From Ornithinibacillus sp. 4-3 (GTDB lineage: Bacteria; Bacillota; Bacilli; Bacillales; Amphibacillaceae): DNA of 64,000 nt. Below, in pieces: positions 26,447 to 34,982 of the stretch; position 1 is the first letter of the stretch, and the number at the start of each line of letters is the position of its first letter. Both the position numbers and the translations under genes were made by a program. A model generated the notes under the pieces. That model saw only the letters and a program-made list of their open reading frames with translations. It made no database searches and had not been told where the DNA came from. The stretch covers positions 2,886,001 to 2,950,000 of the forward strand of contig NZ_CP162599.1 in assembly GCF_040958695.1 (NCBI RefSeq), written 5' to 3'.

Positions 26447-27715
26447 TTAGATATTACTAACCTCACACCAATCAATAACTGTAGCTGCGATAATTTTTGC
26501 CGTCTCAAATATGCTTTCTAATTCAATTGCTTCGTTTGGAAAATGTGCCAAATTAGTTATTCCTGGACCAAATACTAAAGAAGGGGTGTTTGCAACTTTC
26601 GTTAATAAACCTCCATCGGTTCCCCACGGGGAAGCGCTCACTTCTGGTTTACTTCCTTTAATAGACTTATAATTATCTACCAATGATTGCATTAGGGGAT
26701 GCTCTGTATCAATTTCTCCTGGTAACCATCTCGCACCATACCATTCGACTTGAACAGGGTGATTCTTAAACCAGTCATCTTTTTCTGCTAATTTTTCTAA
26801 CCATTCTTCTAATTCATTTTCTACTTCTTCAATTGCCTCGTTCGGTGCAATACCTATACGTCCTTCCAGTTTTACCTGGTCAGGAACAGATGATGGCCAA
26901 TCTCCTCCTTCAATTCGTCCAATATTAATAGGAACAGGAATTGGGTTGTTTTTATATAAAGGATCAGTAATACGTGCATTACGAATCTTTTCTAGTTCCC
27001 TGATATACTCGTTAACAACTAACGCTTTATCTATTGCACTAACACCATGATATCTCGTACCACCATGTGCAGTTATCCCATTTATGATAAGCCGAAACCA
27101 TTTAGAACCCTGCTGCTTAGGAAATATTTTCATATCAGTTGGTTCGGGAATGATGGCTACATCTGCTTGATATCCTTTTAAAATAGCATCTAGCGTCCCT
27201 GCACCTCCACTCTCCTCTTCAACAACACTCTGAAAAATAACATCTCCTTTTAAACGGATTGATAAACTTTGCAGCGCCTCCATCACCATAAGCAGAGCAA
27301 TATTACCTCCTTTCATATCTGTTACTCCACGTCCATACATTTTTCCATCCACAATACTTCCACTATAAGGAGGTTCATTCCATTGTTCAATGTCTCCGGC
27401 TGGAACAACATCTACATGTCCATTTAAAATAATAGATTTACCACCACCAGTTCCTTTTAACACCCCTACCACATTTGGACTATTTTCAAATGTTTCTCGA
27501 TTTGAATAAAAATACGGATTTTCTTTTAATCTTTCTCCATCTAAATCCCAGATATCAACTTTTACTTCTAATTCCTCTAAATAATTAACTATAAGCCGCT
27601 GAATATCTTTTTCATTACCTTGAGTGCTATCCAAATTCACCATTTTTCTTAATCGTTCAATGTTTTTATCTTTATTTTCATTAATCCATTGATAGATTCT
27701 CTCTTTGACATCCAT
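26447..27715 (-). CDS. yodQ: M20-family N-deacylase, YodQ-like
   Basis: 422-aa cytoplasmic zinc hydrolase of the ArgE/DapE group. First metal site NGHVDVVPAGD (about 98), GRGVTDMKGG (about 130) and the catalytic VVEEESGGAGT (Glu-Glu, about 165). The lid domain has HGGTRYHGVSAIDKA. It closely resembles what I remember of B. subtilis YodQ, including FPKQQGSKWFRL and SPWGTDGGL. It probably removes an acyl group from an acylated amino acid such as an N-acetyl-beta-amino acid. ATG 27715 preferred over GTG 27724, which is too close to AAGGA. Downstream of the thiolase by 15 bases. Confidence 0.85.
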   Translation of the reverse strand: MDVKERIYQWINENKDKNIERLRKMVNLDSTQGNEKDIQRLIVNYLEELEVKVDIWDLDGERLKENPYFYSNRETFENSPNVVGVLKGTGGGKSIILNGHVDVVPAGDIEQWNEPPYSGSIVDGKMYGRGVTDMKGGNIALLMVMEALQSLSIRLKGDVIFQSVVEEESGGAGTLDAILKGYQADVAIIPEPTDMKIFPKQQGSKWFRLIINGITAHGGTRYHGVSAIDKALVVNEYIRELEKIRNARITDPLYKNNPIPVPINIGRIEGGDWPSSVPDQVKLEGRIGIAPNEAIEEVENELEEWLEKLAEKDDWFKNHPVQVEWYGARWLPGEIDTEHPLMQSLVDNYKSIKGSKPEVSASPWGTDGGLLTKVANTPSLVFGPGITNLAHFPNEAIELESIFETAKIIAATVIDWCEVSNI

Positions 27716-27730
27716 GTCTATCACATTCCT

Positions 27731-28915
27731 TTATTTCAAAGTCATATTTTCATAAATCACTGCAATTCCCATTCCACCAGCCATACACATTGTAACTAAA
27801 CCGTATTTAGTGTTTGTGCGAAGCATCTCATGTATTAATGTTACAGATAGTTTTGCTCCAGTAGCTCCCACTGGATGACCAAGTGCAATTGCTCCTCCAT
27901 TTACATTTACTTTTTCTTCATCTAAGCCTGACTCTTTTATAACTGCAAGTGCTTGGGCTGCAAAGGCTTCATTTAATTCGATTAATCCTATATCCTCTAT
28001 AGTAAGATTAGCTTTATCTAATGCTTTTTTCATTGCAGGTACAGGGCCAATTCCCATTATCCTGTGACTAACACCTGCGCTTGCATATCCCTTCACTTTT
28101 ACAAGTGGATGTAAGCCTTCGCTTTCTGCTCTCTTTTTTGACATCATTAATAAGGCTGCTGCTCCATCATTCATTGGACACGCATTTCCTGCTGTTACAT
28201 TGCCATTTTGTATAAAAACCGGTTTTAATTGTGCGAGCTTTTTTTTGTCGGGTGGATTGATTACGCTCTCGTCTTTGGTATAATAAGTCATTCCTTTTTT
28301 TGTTTTTACCTCTATAGGAATAATTTCATCATCAAACTTATGAGCTTTCATTGCTTTAATGGCTTTCATATGACTCATGTAAGAAAAACTATCTTGCTCT
28401 TCTCGAGAAATATTATATTTCTCAGCTAATCTTTCAGCAGTGACTCCCATATGCTCTTCACCTAAGGAACATGTCAATCCATCAGCCAGTAGTGCATCTT
28501 CCATTTCAATATTTCCAAATTTTTTCCCCCAACGATTTTTAACCAAATAGGGAACATTACTCATACTCTCTGTTCCACCAGCAATAACCACCTCATGTTG
28601 GCCAGTTTGAATAGAAGCAGTAGCATTCGTGATGGCTTTTAAACTTGAACCACACGCTTTAATAACAACATAAGCGGGAATTTTCTCAGGAAAACCAGCG
28701 AGTTGCGAAGATATTCTTGCTGAATTTAAACCACCTCCATGTACATACCCATGGCCAAAAATAATCTCTTCTACACCACTCTTTGAAAAAGAACTCTGAT
28801 TCATCAAACCTTCTAAAACCTGTCTTCCTAACTCTTTTGCTTCTAGTCCTTTCAACGACTTACCAAAAGCCCCTACCGCAGTTCGAACACCTGACACTAC
28901 AACCACTTCATGCAT
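27731..28915 (-). CDS. Acetyl-CoA C-acyltransferase (thiolase)
   Basis: 394 aa. Catalytic nucleophile Cys in [12 protein letters not shown] (about 90), the [15 protein letters not shown]is motif (about 345) and the final [13 protein letters not shown]ys (about 380). It cleaves a 3-ketoacyl-CoA with CoA, giving acetyl-CoA and a shortened acyl-CoA. Its start is adjacent to the end of the CoA-transferase B gene, with GGGGGTG upstream. In this operon it would finish the breakdown of the ketoacid activated by the CoA-transferase. The B. subtilis yod operon, as I recall, lacks a thiolase at this place. Confidence 0.9.
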   Translation of the reverse strand: MHEVVVVSGVRTAVGAFGKSLKGLEAKELGRQVLEGLMNQSSFSKSGVEEIIFGHGYVHGGGLNSARISSQLAGFPEKIPAYVVIKACGSSLKAITNATASIQTGQHEVVIAGGTESMSNVPYLVKNRWGKKFGNIEMEDALLADGLTCSLGEEHMGVTAERLAEKYNISREEQDSFSYMSHMKAIKAMKAHKFDDEIIPIEVKTKKGMTYYTKDESVINPPDKKKLAQLKPVFIQNGNVTAGNACPMNDGAAALLMMSKKRAESEGLHPLVKVKGYASAGVSHRIMGIGPVPAMKKALDKANLTIEDIGLIELNEAFAAQALAVIKESGLDEEKVNVNGGAIALGHPVGATGAKLSVTLIHEMLRTNTKYGLVTMCMAGGMGIAVIYENMTLK

Positions 28916-29578
28916 TTATTCACCCCCTTGAAGTTCTTTAGAAATGGTAAGCGGTGCATCTGTTGCTGCTATAACTTCTCCTACCGTATACTCTTCCGTA
29001 ATCTCAATGAGATGTAATCCTTTTGGTAAAACCTCAATAACAGCCATATCAGTTATAATTAAATCAACACATTGCCCCGCAGTTAGCGGCAATGAACATT
29101 CAGATACAATCTTTGGATTACCTTTTTTGTCTATATGATCCATTAATACGATTACTTTTTTTGCTTTTTGAGCTAACTCTATTGCACCACCCATTCCCGA
29201 AACAATTTTTTTAGGGATAATCCAATTTGCTAAATCACCATACTGATTAACTTCAAACGCCCCTAAAATAGCTATATCAATTAAACCACGTCGAATAATT
29301 CCAAATGCATATGAACTATCAAAATAAGAAGCTCCAGGAATAATTGATGTTGGTATTCCTCCAGCATTACATAGTGTTTCATCTTCTTGTCCTTTTATTG
29401 GATTAGAGCCAGTTCCTAAAACCCCATTTTCAGCATGAAACATTACGTCCACATTCTCAGGAATATAATTAGCAACTAACGTTGGCATTCCAATTCCTAA
29501 ATTCACAATCATTCCATTTTTTATTTCTTTCGCTGCTCGTTTAGCAATCATGTCTCGTCTACTTATTCCCACGCCCAT
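28916..29578 (-). CDS. yodR: 3-oxoacid CoA-transferase subunit B, YodR-like
   Basis: 220 aa, beta subunit of a family I CoA-transferase. Catalytic Glu lies in FHAENGVLGTG (about 50), preceded by GMIVNLGIGMPTLVANY. With subunit A it moves CoA from a donor such as succinyl- or acetyl-CoA to a 3-oxoacid. ATG 29578 follows AAGGAG; TTG 29584 is possible. It overlaps the end of subunit A by 16 bases, so the pair is coupled. Confidence 0.88.
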   Translation of the reverse strand: MGVGISRRDMIAKRAAKEIKNGMIVNLGIGMPTLVANYIPENVDVMFHAENGVLGTGSNPIKGQEDETLCNAGGIPTSIIPGASYFDSSYAFGIIRRGLIDIAILGAFEVNQYGDLANWIIPKKIVSGMGGAIELAQKAKKVIVLMDHIDKKGNPKIVSECSLPLTAGQCVDLIITDMAVIEVLPKGLHLIEITEEYTVGEVIAATDAPLTISKELQGGE

Positions 29579-30240
29579 TTCCAATTCACTCCTTCACTCT
29601 GCACAACAATATCAACGAATGCACCAGGTGTTATTATTTCTTCCGGGTCTAACTCACCCATAGGAACAATTTCTTTTGTCTCTGCAATCGTAATCCTACC
29701 AGCCATTGCTACTAATGGATTTGTGTTACGAGCACTTTTATCGAAAATTAAATTACCAAACGTATCCGCTTTTTTGGCATAAACAATGGCAACATCTGCT
29801 GTCAACGGAGTTTCAACTAAAAAGTTTTTCCCATTTATATTAATTTTTTGTTTACCCTCACCAACCATACCTTCAACACCTATATCGACTAAAACACCAC
29901 CAAGACCAACCCCGCCAGCTCGAATGCGTTCAACTAATGTTCCTTGAGGAGAAAATTCTATCTCCAATGTACCATCATGCATCTGTTTACCAGCATTTGG
30001 ATTAGAACCAATATGGGAAGCAACTAATTTCTTAACCCTTTTCGCAGTAATTAACTGTCCAATTCCAACATTTGGAAATCCCGTATCATTACCAATTAAC
30101 GTTAAATTGTTCGTACCATTATCTAATATTTTTTGAATAATAGTAGGTGGATTTCCTATTCCACCAAATCCACCGTACATTAGAGTAGAGCCGCTCTTTA
30201 TATGCTTTATTGCATCATCAACACTTTGAACTTTCATCAT
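29563..30240 (-). CDS. yodS: 3-oxoacid CoA-transferase subunit A, YodS-like
   Basis: 225 aa, alpha subunit. CoA-binding glycine-rich start LMYGGFGGIGNPPTII (about 20-35), LTLIGNDTGFPNVGIGQL, and the SPQGTLVERIRAGGVGLGG segment. It overlaps the aminotransferase stop by 4 bases and is followed by subunit B with overlap, so it belongs to a tightly packed operon. The substrate is presumably the 3-ketoacid made by the upstream aminotransferase (inference). Confidence 0.9.
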   Translation of the reverse strand: MMKVQSVDDAIKHIKSGSTLMYGGFGGIGNPPTIIQKILDNGTNNLTLIGNDTGFPNVGIGQLITAKRVKKLVASHIGSNPNAGKQMHDGTLEIEFSPQGTLVERIRAGGVGLGGVLVDIGVEGMVGEGKQKININGKNFLVETPLTADVAIVYAKKADTFGNLIFDKSARNTNPLVAMAGRITIAETKEIVPMGELDPEEIITPGAFVDIVVQSEGVNWKWAWE

Positions 30241-31586
30241 CTAATATGCTCCTTTAATAATGAATTTTCTACTTTTTCTAGACTTTTTGAGAATCTATCT
30301 ACTAACTCATCAATTTCTTGTTTTGTAATTGTCAGTGGAGGAGCAATAATAATCGCATCTCCATTTATTCCATCTACTCCAGCATTTGCTGGATAGATAA
30401 GTAATAAATTAGAAAAACATTCATCTATTATTCGATTAATAACATTATATTTTTTTAAAAATGGAGATTTTGTATCCTTATTTGCAACAAATTCAATTCC
30501 AACAAATAAACCTTCACCTCGGACATCTCCAATGATCCGGCTTCTTCCTGCTAATTCATTCATTTTTCCTATTAAATATTTTCCATTTTGAGCTGATTTT
30601 TCAACAAGGTCATGCTTTTCTATATAATCAATTACCGCCAATGCTGTTGCAGCTGACTGAGGATTTGCACTATATGTATGGCCACTCATGATTAGCTTTG
30701 AACCATTTAAAATCGAATTCATTATTTGATCACTAACAACCGTAGCAGCAATAGGAGTATAGCCAGCTCCCATTCCTTTTCCAGTCGCCATTATATCTGG
30801 CACCACATCAAAATGTTCCATTGCAAACATTTTTCCAGTACGACCCATGCCAGTCATAACTTCGTCAGCGATCAACAGGATATCATACATTTCACAAACA
30901 GTTTTCAATTTTTTAAAATACTTTTTTGAAGGGATTAATACCCCGCCAGCGGCACCAACTATTGGTTCTGCAATGAACGCAGCCACATTTTCAGCACCTA
31001 TTCGTAGTATTTCCTTTTCTAATTCTGCCGCATAGAAATCGTCACATTGTTCAACTGTTTTATCTTTGCACTCTCGATAATAATATGGTGCGGATATGGA
31101 GGGATATTTTTCTAATAAAGATTCAAAACGCTCTCTACGACCGATATGTCCAGACATTGATAAAGCTCCTATTGTAATTCCGTGATAACTCATCCAACGA
31201 GACATAATTTTATTTTTCTTTGGTCTACCTTCTTCTTGCCAATATTGAATTGCAATTTTCATAGCAGTTTCTGTTGCTTCCGACCCGCTATTGACAAAAA
31301 AAGACCAATTTAAATCTCCAGGTGATATCTGACTTATTTTATTAGCTAACTTCTCAGCAATATGGGTAGAAAATTGAGATCGATATACGAAAGATACTTT
31401 TTGCGCTTGTACTTGCATTGCTTCGATAATATCTTGTACACCGTGACCGATATTTGCTGTTACTGCTCCTGAAGAACCGTCTATGTATTCATTACCTTGA
31501 TCATCATATAAATAAATTCCTTTTCCATGTGTAATAAAAGGATAATTTTGATCTAGAATCGGTTTAATTAAATATGTTTTTAACAT
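30237..31586 (-). CDS. yodT: Class III aminotransferase, YodT-like
   Basis: 449-aa PLP enzyme. N-terminal YPFITHGKGIYLYDDQGNEYIDGSSGAVTANIGHG, PLP-binding NSGSEATETA (about 98), ADEVMTGMGRTG (about 225) and the Schiff-base Lys in MATGKGMGAGYTP (about 253). Strong likeness, from memory, to B. subtilis YodT from the kamA-yodPQRST operon. It would remove the amino group from an omega- or beta-amino acid to give a keto acid. Start ATG 31586 is 8 bases from GGAG; GTG 31595 overlaps that site. First gene of a seven-gene operon ending with SBP copy 2. Confidence 0.88.
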   Translation of the reverse strand: MLKTYLIKPILDQNYPFITHGKGIYLYDDQGNEYIDGSSGAVTANIGHGVQDIIEAMQVQAQKVSFVYRSQFSTHIAEKLANKISQISPGDLNWSFFVNSGSEATETAMKIAIQYWQEEGRPKKNKIMSRWMSYHGITIGALSMSGHIGRRERFESLLEKYPSISAPYYYRECKDKTVEQCDDFYAAELEKEILRIGAENVAAFIAEPIVGAAGGVLIPSKKYFKKLKTVCEMYDILLIADEVMTGMGRTGKMFAMEHFDVVPDIMATGKGMGAGYTPIAATVVSDQIMNSILNGSKLIMSGHTYSANPQSAATALAVIDYIEKHDLVEKSAQNGKYLIGKMNELAGRSRIIGDVRGEGLFVGIEFVANKDTKSPFLKKYNVINRIIDECFSNLLLIYPANAGVDGINGDAIIIAPPLTITKQEIDELVDRFSKSLEKVENSLLKEHIR

Positions 31587-31685
31587 ACATACCACTCCAA
31601 TAGATAAATGTTTTATTTACTAACGAAGATATTCATCCTTTCAGAATTACATTTTTCAAATATTCGTTTTTGTATGATTATTCTT

Positions 31686-31702
31686 ATATAATTAAATTAT
31701 AT
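31686..31702. promoter_or_regulatory. Candidate operator / -10 region of the yodT-like operon
   Basis: A perfect 17-base AT palindrome (atataattAaattatat) overlaps a minus-strand TATAAT that would serve as -10. The matching -35 is poor, as expected for an activator-dependent promoter. AT-richness weakens the significance. Confidence 0.4.
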
Positions 31703-31757
31703 CTAGCGTAACATTCATTTTCTATTCGACGAAAAACAAAAAAAGAGAACTTATTAT

Positions 31758-31772
31758 TATACACAGTGTATA
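31758..31772. promoter_or_regulatory. Candidate operator upstream of the PucR-type gene
   Basis: A perfect 15-base odd palindrome, TATACACAGTGTATA, centred at 31765, 28 bases before the regulator start and about 180 bases upstream of the divergent yodT-like gene. Confidence 0.5.
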
Positions 31773-31799
31773 AATCACTTAACTTGGGAGCTGGAGTTT

Positions 31800-33446
31800 T
31801 TGTTAAATATAAAAGAAGCAATGAAATTACCAAGTATGGAGAAAACAAAACTAGTAGCTGGAGAAAAGGGAATCCATAATAAAATAAAATGGGTAACGAT
31901 AGTAGAAGTTTTAGAAGACATAGAACGGATCCAAGAAGGAGAATTTTTAATTACAACAGGATTTAATCTCTTAGAGAGCCAAAAAAACCTTGAAATATTC
32001 CATAATTTGTTACGATACAGACCACTATCAGGTGTAGCTATTTACACTAGCTTTTATTTAGATAAAATACCAAATAGTTTCATAGAAATTGCTGAAAAGA
32101 ATCACCTGCCTTTAATTGAAATTCCAACAGATATTAATTTTTCTGAAATAACAAAAGAGATACTTGAAAAAATTGTAAATAGACAAACAAAGCTATTAGA
32201 ACAATCTCAGAAGATACATCATGAACTAACAGCACTAATCTTAAATGATCATAACTTAACAAAAGTAACAGAACGTTTAGCACAATTAACAAAGTCAAAC
32301 ATTTATATTTTTGATCCATTTTACGACATTATTTATTCATATAAAGAGATTCTCCATGAAATTAAATATTCTCAAACAACCTTTACCATTAATCAAAATT
32401 CAATCAATATATCAGATTATTTACTTCAAAATTCAAATAAAGCATCTTCTGAACATAACATATTTAAGAGTCATTGTTTTACTATTTCTCCAATCATCGC
32501 TAAATCCACCTGCTTTGGTTGGATTGTGATGATAAAACCTAAAGCTACATGGCAAAAACTAGATGACATCGCAATTGAGCGAGCAACTTCTATTTATGCG
32601 ATGGAGTTTTTAAAAAAACAAGCGGTGGAAGAAACACAATTACGAATTCAAAGTGATTTGCTAGATGATATTTTTAATAAAAATTATGTTAATGAACCAT
32701 CCATTCTTGATAAAGGGTTGAAATTAAATTACGATTTTTCTTTACCGCAATCTGTTTTACATCTAACATTTAAACAAGAAAAAAATCACAATATTCATAT
32801 TGTAAACAAACTTTGCCGTATAACCGAACAACTACTTCAACAAAGAAATAAACAATATATGATTCAAACAAAATTTGATTCCATTAACATTTTGACAAAT
32901 GTTAATGGAAAAACTGTAACAGAACAACAACAATATACCATGGCATTAGCTGAAGAATTACTAACGATATGGAACAGCTATTATTCAAAAATACCTATTA
33001 CCATTGGAATTGGACAAACTTATAATCAAATTCGCGATTTAGGGAAGAGTGCACAAGAAGCACAAAATGCTACTCTATTAAGCAAACTTATTAACAAAAG
33101 TCAAAATATTATACACTATAACGATTTAGGCGTATATAATTTATTGCTAACAATGAGCCAAAGTGGCATTAACCTCTCACATATCTATAATGAATATATA
33201 GGCGGGCTATTAAATAGAGAAGGTAATGAAATTGATTTAATTCAAACATTAGACATGTATTTTAAACATAATCAGAGTATAAAAAACACATCTGAAGAAC
33301 TCTACATTCATCGTCATACATTAAGATATCGTTTAAATCAAATCGAGCAATTAACAGACTTAAATTTAAAAAAGAGCGATGATTTATTAAAATTACAATT
33401 AGGTGTTATGGCGTTTAACCTAATAGGTGTGATTGGTAAGACTTAA
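31800..33446 (+). CDS. PucR-family transcriptional activator
   Basis: 548 aa. N-terminal PucR sensor domain (about 1-125: VAGEKGIHNKIKWVTIVEVLEDI, FLITTGFNL). Central GGDEF-like/CdaR domain (about 290-420, IPITIGIGQTYNQIRDLGKSAQEAQNA). C-terminal PucR-type helix-turn-helix (SIKNTSEELYIHRHTLRYRLNQIEQLTDL, about 490-518). Relatives activate purine or amino-acid catabolic genes in response to a pathway compound. The start is TTG 31800, 9 bases after GGGAG. Divergent from the yodT-like operon, whose promoter has a weak -35, so it is the likely activator. Confidence 0.9.
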   Translation: MLNIKEAMKLPSMEKTKLVAGEKGIHNKIKWVTIVEVLEDIERIQEGEFLITTGFNLLESQKNLEIFHNLLRYRPLSGVAIYTSFYLDKIPNSFIEIAEKNHLPLIEIPTDINFSEITKEILEKIVNRQTKLLEQSQKIHHELTALILNDHNLTKVTERLAQLTKSNIYIFDPFYDIIYSYKEILHEIKYSQTTFTINQNSINISDYLLQNSNKASSEHNIFKSHCFTISPIIAKSTCFGWIVMIKPKATWQKLDDIAIERATSIYAMEFLKKQAVEETQLRIQSDLLDDIFNKNYVNEPSILDKGLKLNYDFSLPQSVLHLTFKQEKNHNIHIVNKLCRITEQLLQQRNKQYMIQTKFDSINILTNVNGKTVTEQQQYTMALAEELLTIWNSYYSKIPITIGIGQTYNQIRDLGKSAQEAQNATLLSKLINKSQNIIHYNDLGVYNLLLTMSQSGINLSHIYNEYIGGLLNREGNEIDLIQTLDMYFKHNQSIKNTSEELYIHRHTLRYRLNQIEQLTDLNLKKSDDLLKLQLGVMAFNLIGVIGKT

Positions 33447-33509
33447 GCAATTAACCGGATTAAAAAGTTATATCAAAAGATACTAAGCATCATTTCCGAG
33501 ATAATTTTT

Positions 33510-33546
33510 AAGCAGCTAATCGACGATTAGTTGCTTAAATTTTTTA
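33510..33546 (+). terminator. Terminator after the PucR-type gene
   Basis: TAAGCAGCTAATC pairs with GATTAGTTGCTTA (one G-U), then AAATTTTTT. Confidence 0.85.
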
Positions 33547-33664
33547 CAATTCATAGAACCCCTAATAAATTAATCTATAGCATTTCTCCTGTCTCATAAT
33601 GCATGGCCATTAACAATATGATAAGCTTATGATATTGAGTAACAATCTATAGGAGATGAACCAT

Positions 33665-33970
33665 ATGAAATTACCTAAATGCTGGTCCTGTAAATATGTT
33701 TTCAAGTATAGAGAATTATTTGTTTTAAGCTTCTTTCCTTTCAAAAGGAATACCTGTCCTAATTGTGGTAAAAGACAGCATCTAGCCAAAAACATTAATT
33801 GGAAAATAAATTTTTTACCACTCCCTATCGTATTTATTCCTCTAGTTCTAAATATTTTCAATGTGCCTTGGCTATCCATTGGAATTATAATTATTATTGC
33901 ACTGGCATTATATTTCGCTATCTTACCGTATCAACTTAAATTTTCTAATAAAGATCATGGATTGTTTTAG
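33665..33970 (+). CDS. Small zinc-ribbon membrane protein (TIGR04104 type)
   Basis: 101 aa. Two CxxC pairs (CWSC about 6-9; CPNC about 34-37) form a zinc ribbon, with KCWSCKYVFKYRE at the front as in the TIGR04104 'putative zinc finger' proteins of Bacillales. Two hydrophobic helices follow (about 48-65 and 69-87). Topology suggests a cytosolic ribbon and membrane hairpin. Function unknown. ATG 33665 is 9 bases after AGGAG; ATG 33656 overlaps that region. Confidence 0.78.
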   Translation: MKLPKCWSCKYVFKYRELFVLSFFPFKRNTCPNCGKRQHLAKNINWKINFLPLPIVFIPLVLNIFNVPWLSIGIIIIIALALYFAILPYQLKFSNKDHGLF

Positions 33971-34019
33971 ACTTGTAGAAAAGGTGGTAAGGATTTATTA
34001 AATGGAGTATCTAATCTAA

Positions 34020-34053
34020 AAAATCCCCAAAATAATTATTGGGAACTTTTTTT
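34020..34053. terminator. Bidirectional terminator between convergent genes
   Basis: TCCCCAA pairs with TTGGGA (one bulge), with AAAAAA before and TTTTTTT after. Confidence 0.75.
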
Positions 34054-34069
34054 CAAAGCTTATCTATAA

Positions 34070-34918
34070 TCATCTGTGAATAATATCCACCTTCTCATCA
34101 AATTTCCCTTGATAATTCTCTTGGTGGTATTCAGCAATTTCCTTACATGTAGCGAACCATATATCCTTATCATTCTTAAAATATTGGATTAAATTTTCTA
34201 ATCCAATAATGCGGGAAGCTCGTCCTGTGACCCATGGATGCATGGTGAGTAAAAATAAACCATTATATCTCTTTAATCCTAAAAATTCTTCTTTCCAAAT
34301 TTCAATGACCTCCTGTGGGTTCTTAGGAGAATTATGTACTTTCCCCCCACCTACATAACGATAAAAGACAACATCATCTAATAACCATTGAACAGGAATT
34401 TCTGGTAACCCTTCAATAGAGTACGGATGATCATACCCCATTAAAGAGCTGTCATATTGTATATCATGTTTTTGAAGCAATTCGATTGTATCAGCTGTTA
34501 ATTCCCAGGATGGTGAGCGATAGCCTACCACTTGCTCACCAATTAAATCTTCTATTACTTTTTTCGGTTCAACGATTGTTCTTTCTAATTCATCTCTATT
34601 TAATTCATCTACCAATTCATGCATATCACCATGTAAACCAATTTCATGCCCATTATTATGAATCTTTTTGATGATTTGAGGATATTTCCTAGCAGTATAT
34701 CCTGGAATATAAAAACTTGCTTTTATATTGTGTTCTGCTAGTAAATCAATAATTCGATGAACTCCTTGTCTTGGCCCAAACTTCCGATGTTCATATTCCC
34801 CTATGCTAGACCAATTTGTATTTCTATTTTTCCATAAAAAAGGAGATTCTCCATCAAAATCTATACTAAGGGCAACTGCAACTTTCTTATGACCTGGCCA
34901 TTGATATGTTTCTGCCAT
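34070..34918 (-). CDS. NodB-fold polysaccharide deacetylase-like hydrolase (PuuE/HpPgdA type)
   Basis: 282 aa, no signal peptide, so cytoplasmic. NodB motifs: Asp pair in SIDFDGESPF (about 18-27), metal ligands H-x3-H in GLHGDMHE (about 93-100), GYRSPSWE, and His in LLTMHPW (about 228). Absence of a signal and the FDGE/YRSPSWE variants place it with PuuE allantoinase / cyclic-imide hydrolase-like members rather than cell-wall deacetylases. It lies 64 bases downstream of SBP copy 3, separated by a hairpin, so it probably hydrolyses what that protein brings in (inference). AAGGAG precedes ATG. Confidence 0.8.
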   Translation of the reverse strand: MAETYQWPGHKKVAVALSIDFDGESPFLWKNRNTNWSSIGEYEHRKFGPRQGVHRIIDLLAEHNIKASFYIPGYTARKYPQIIKKIHNNGHEIGLHGDMHELVDELNRDELERTIVEPKKVIEDLIGEQVVGYRSPSWELTADTIELLQKHDIQYDSSLMGYDHPYSIEGLPEIPVQWLLDDVVFYRYVGGGKVHNSPKNPQEVIEIWKEEFLGLKRYNGLFLLTMHPWVTGRASRIIGLENLIQYFKNDKDIWFATCKEIAEYHQENYQGKFDEKVDIIHR

Positions 34919-34942
34919 TCTATGATTCTCCTTCCATTATAA

Positions 34943-34977
34943 AGAAACCACTTCCTCGCGATGTGAAAGTGGTTTCT
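34943..34977 (-). terminator. Possible attenuator between SBP copy 3 and the NodB-type gene
   Basis: Perfect 11-bp stem AGAAACCACTT/AAGTGGTTTCT just after the SBP stop, followed on the minus strand by a short TTTAT. A full T-run is missing, so partial read-through or mRNA stabilisation is likely. Confidence 0.55.
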
Positions 34978-34982
34978 ATGCC

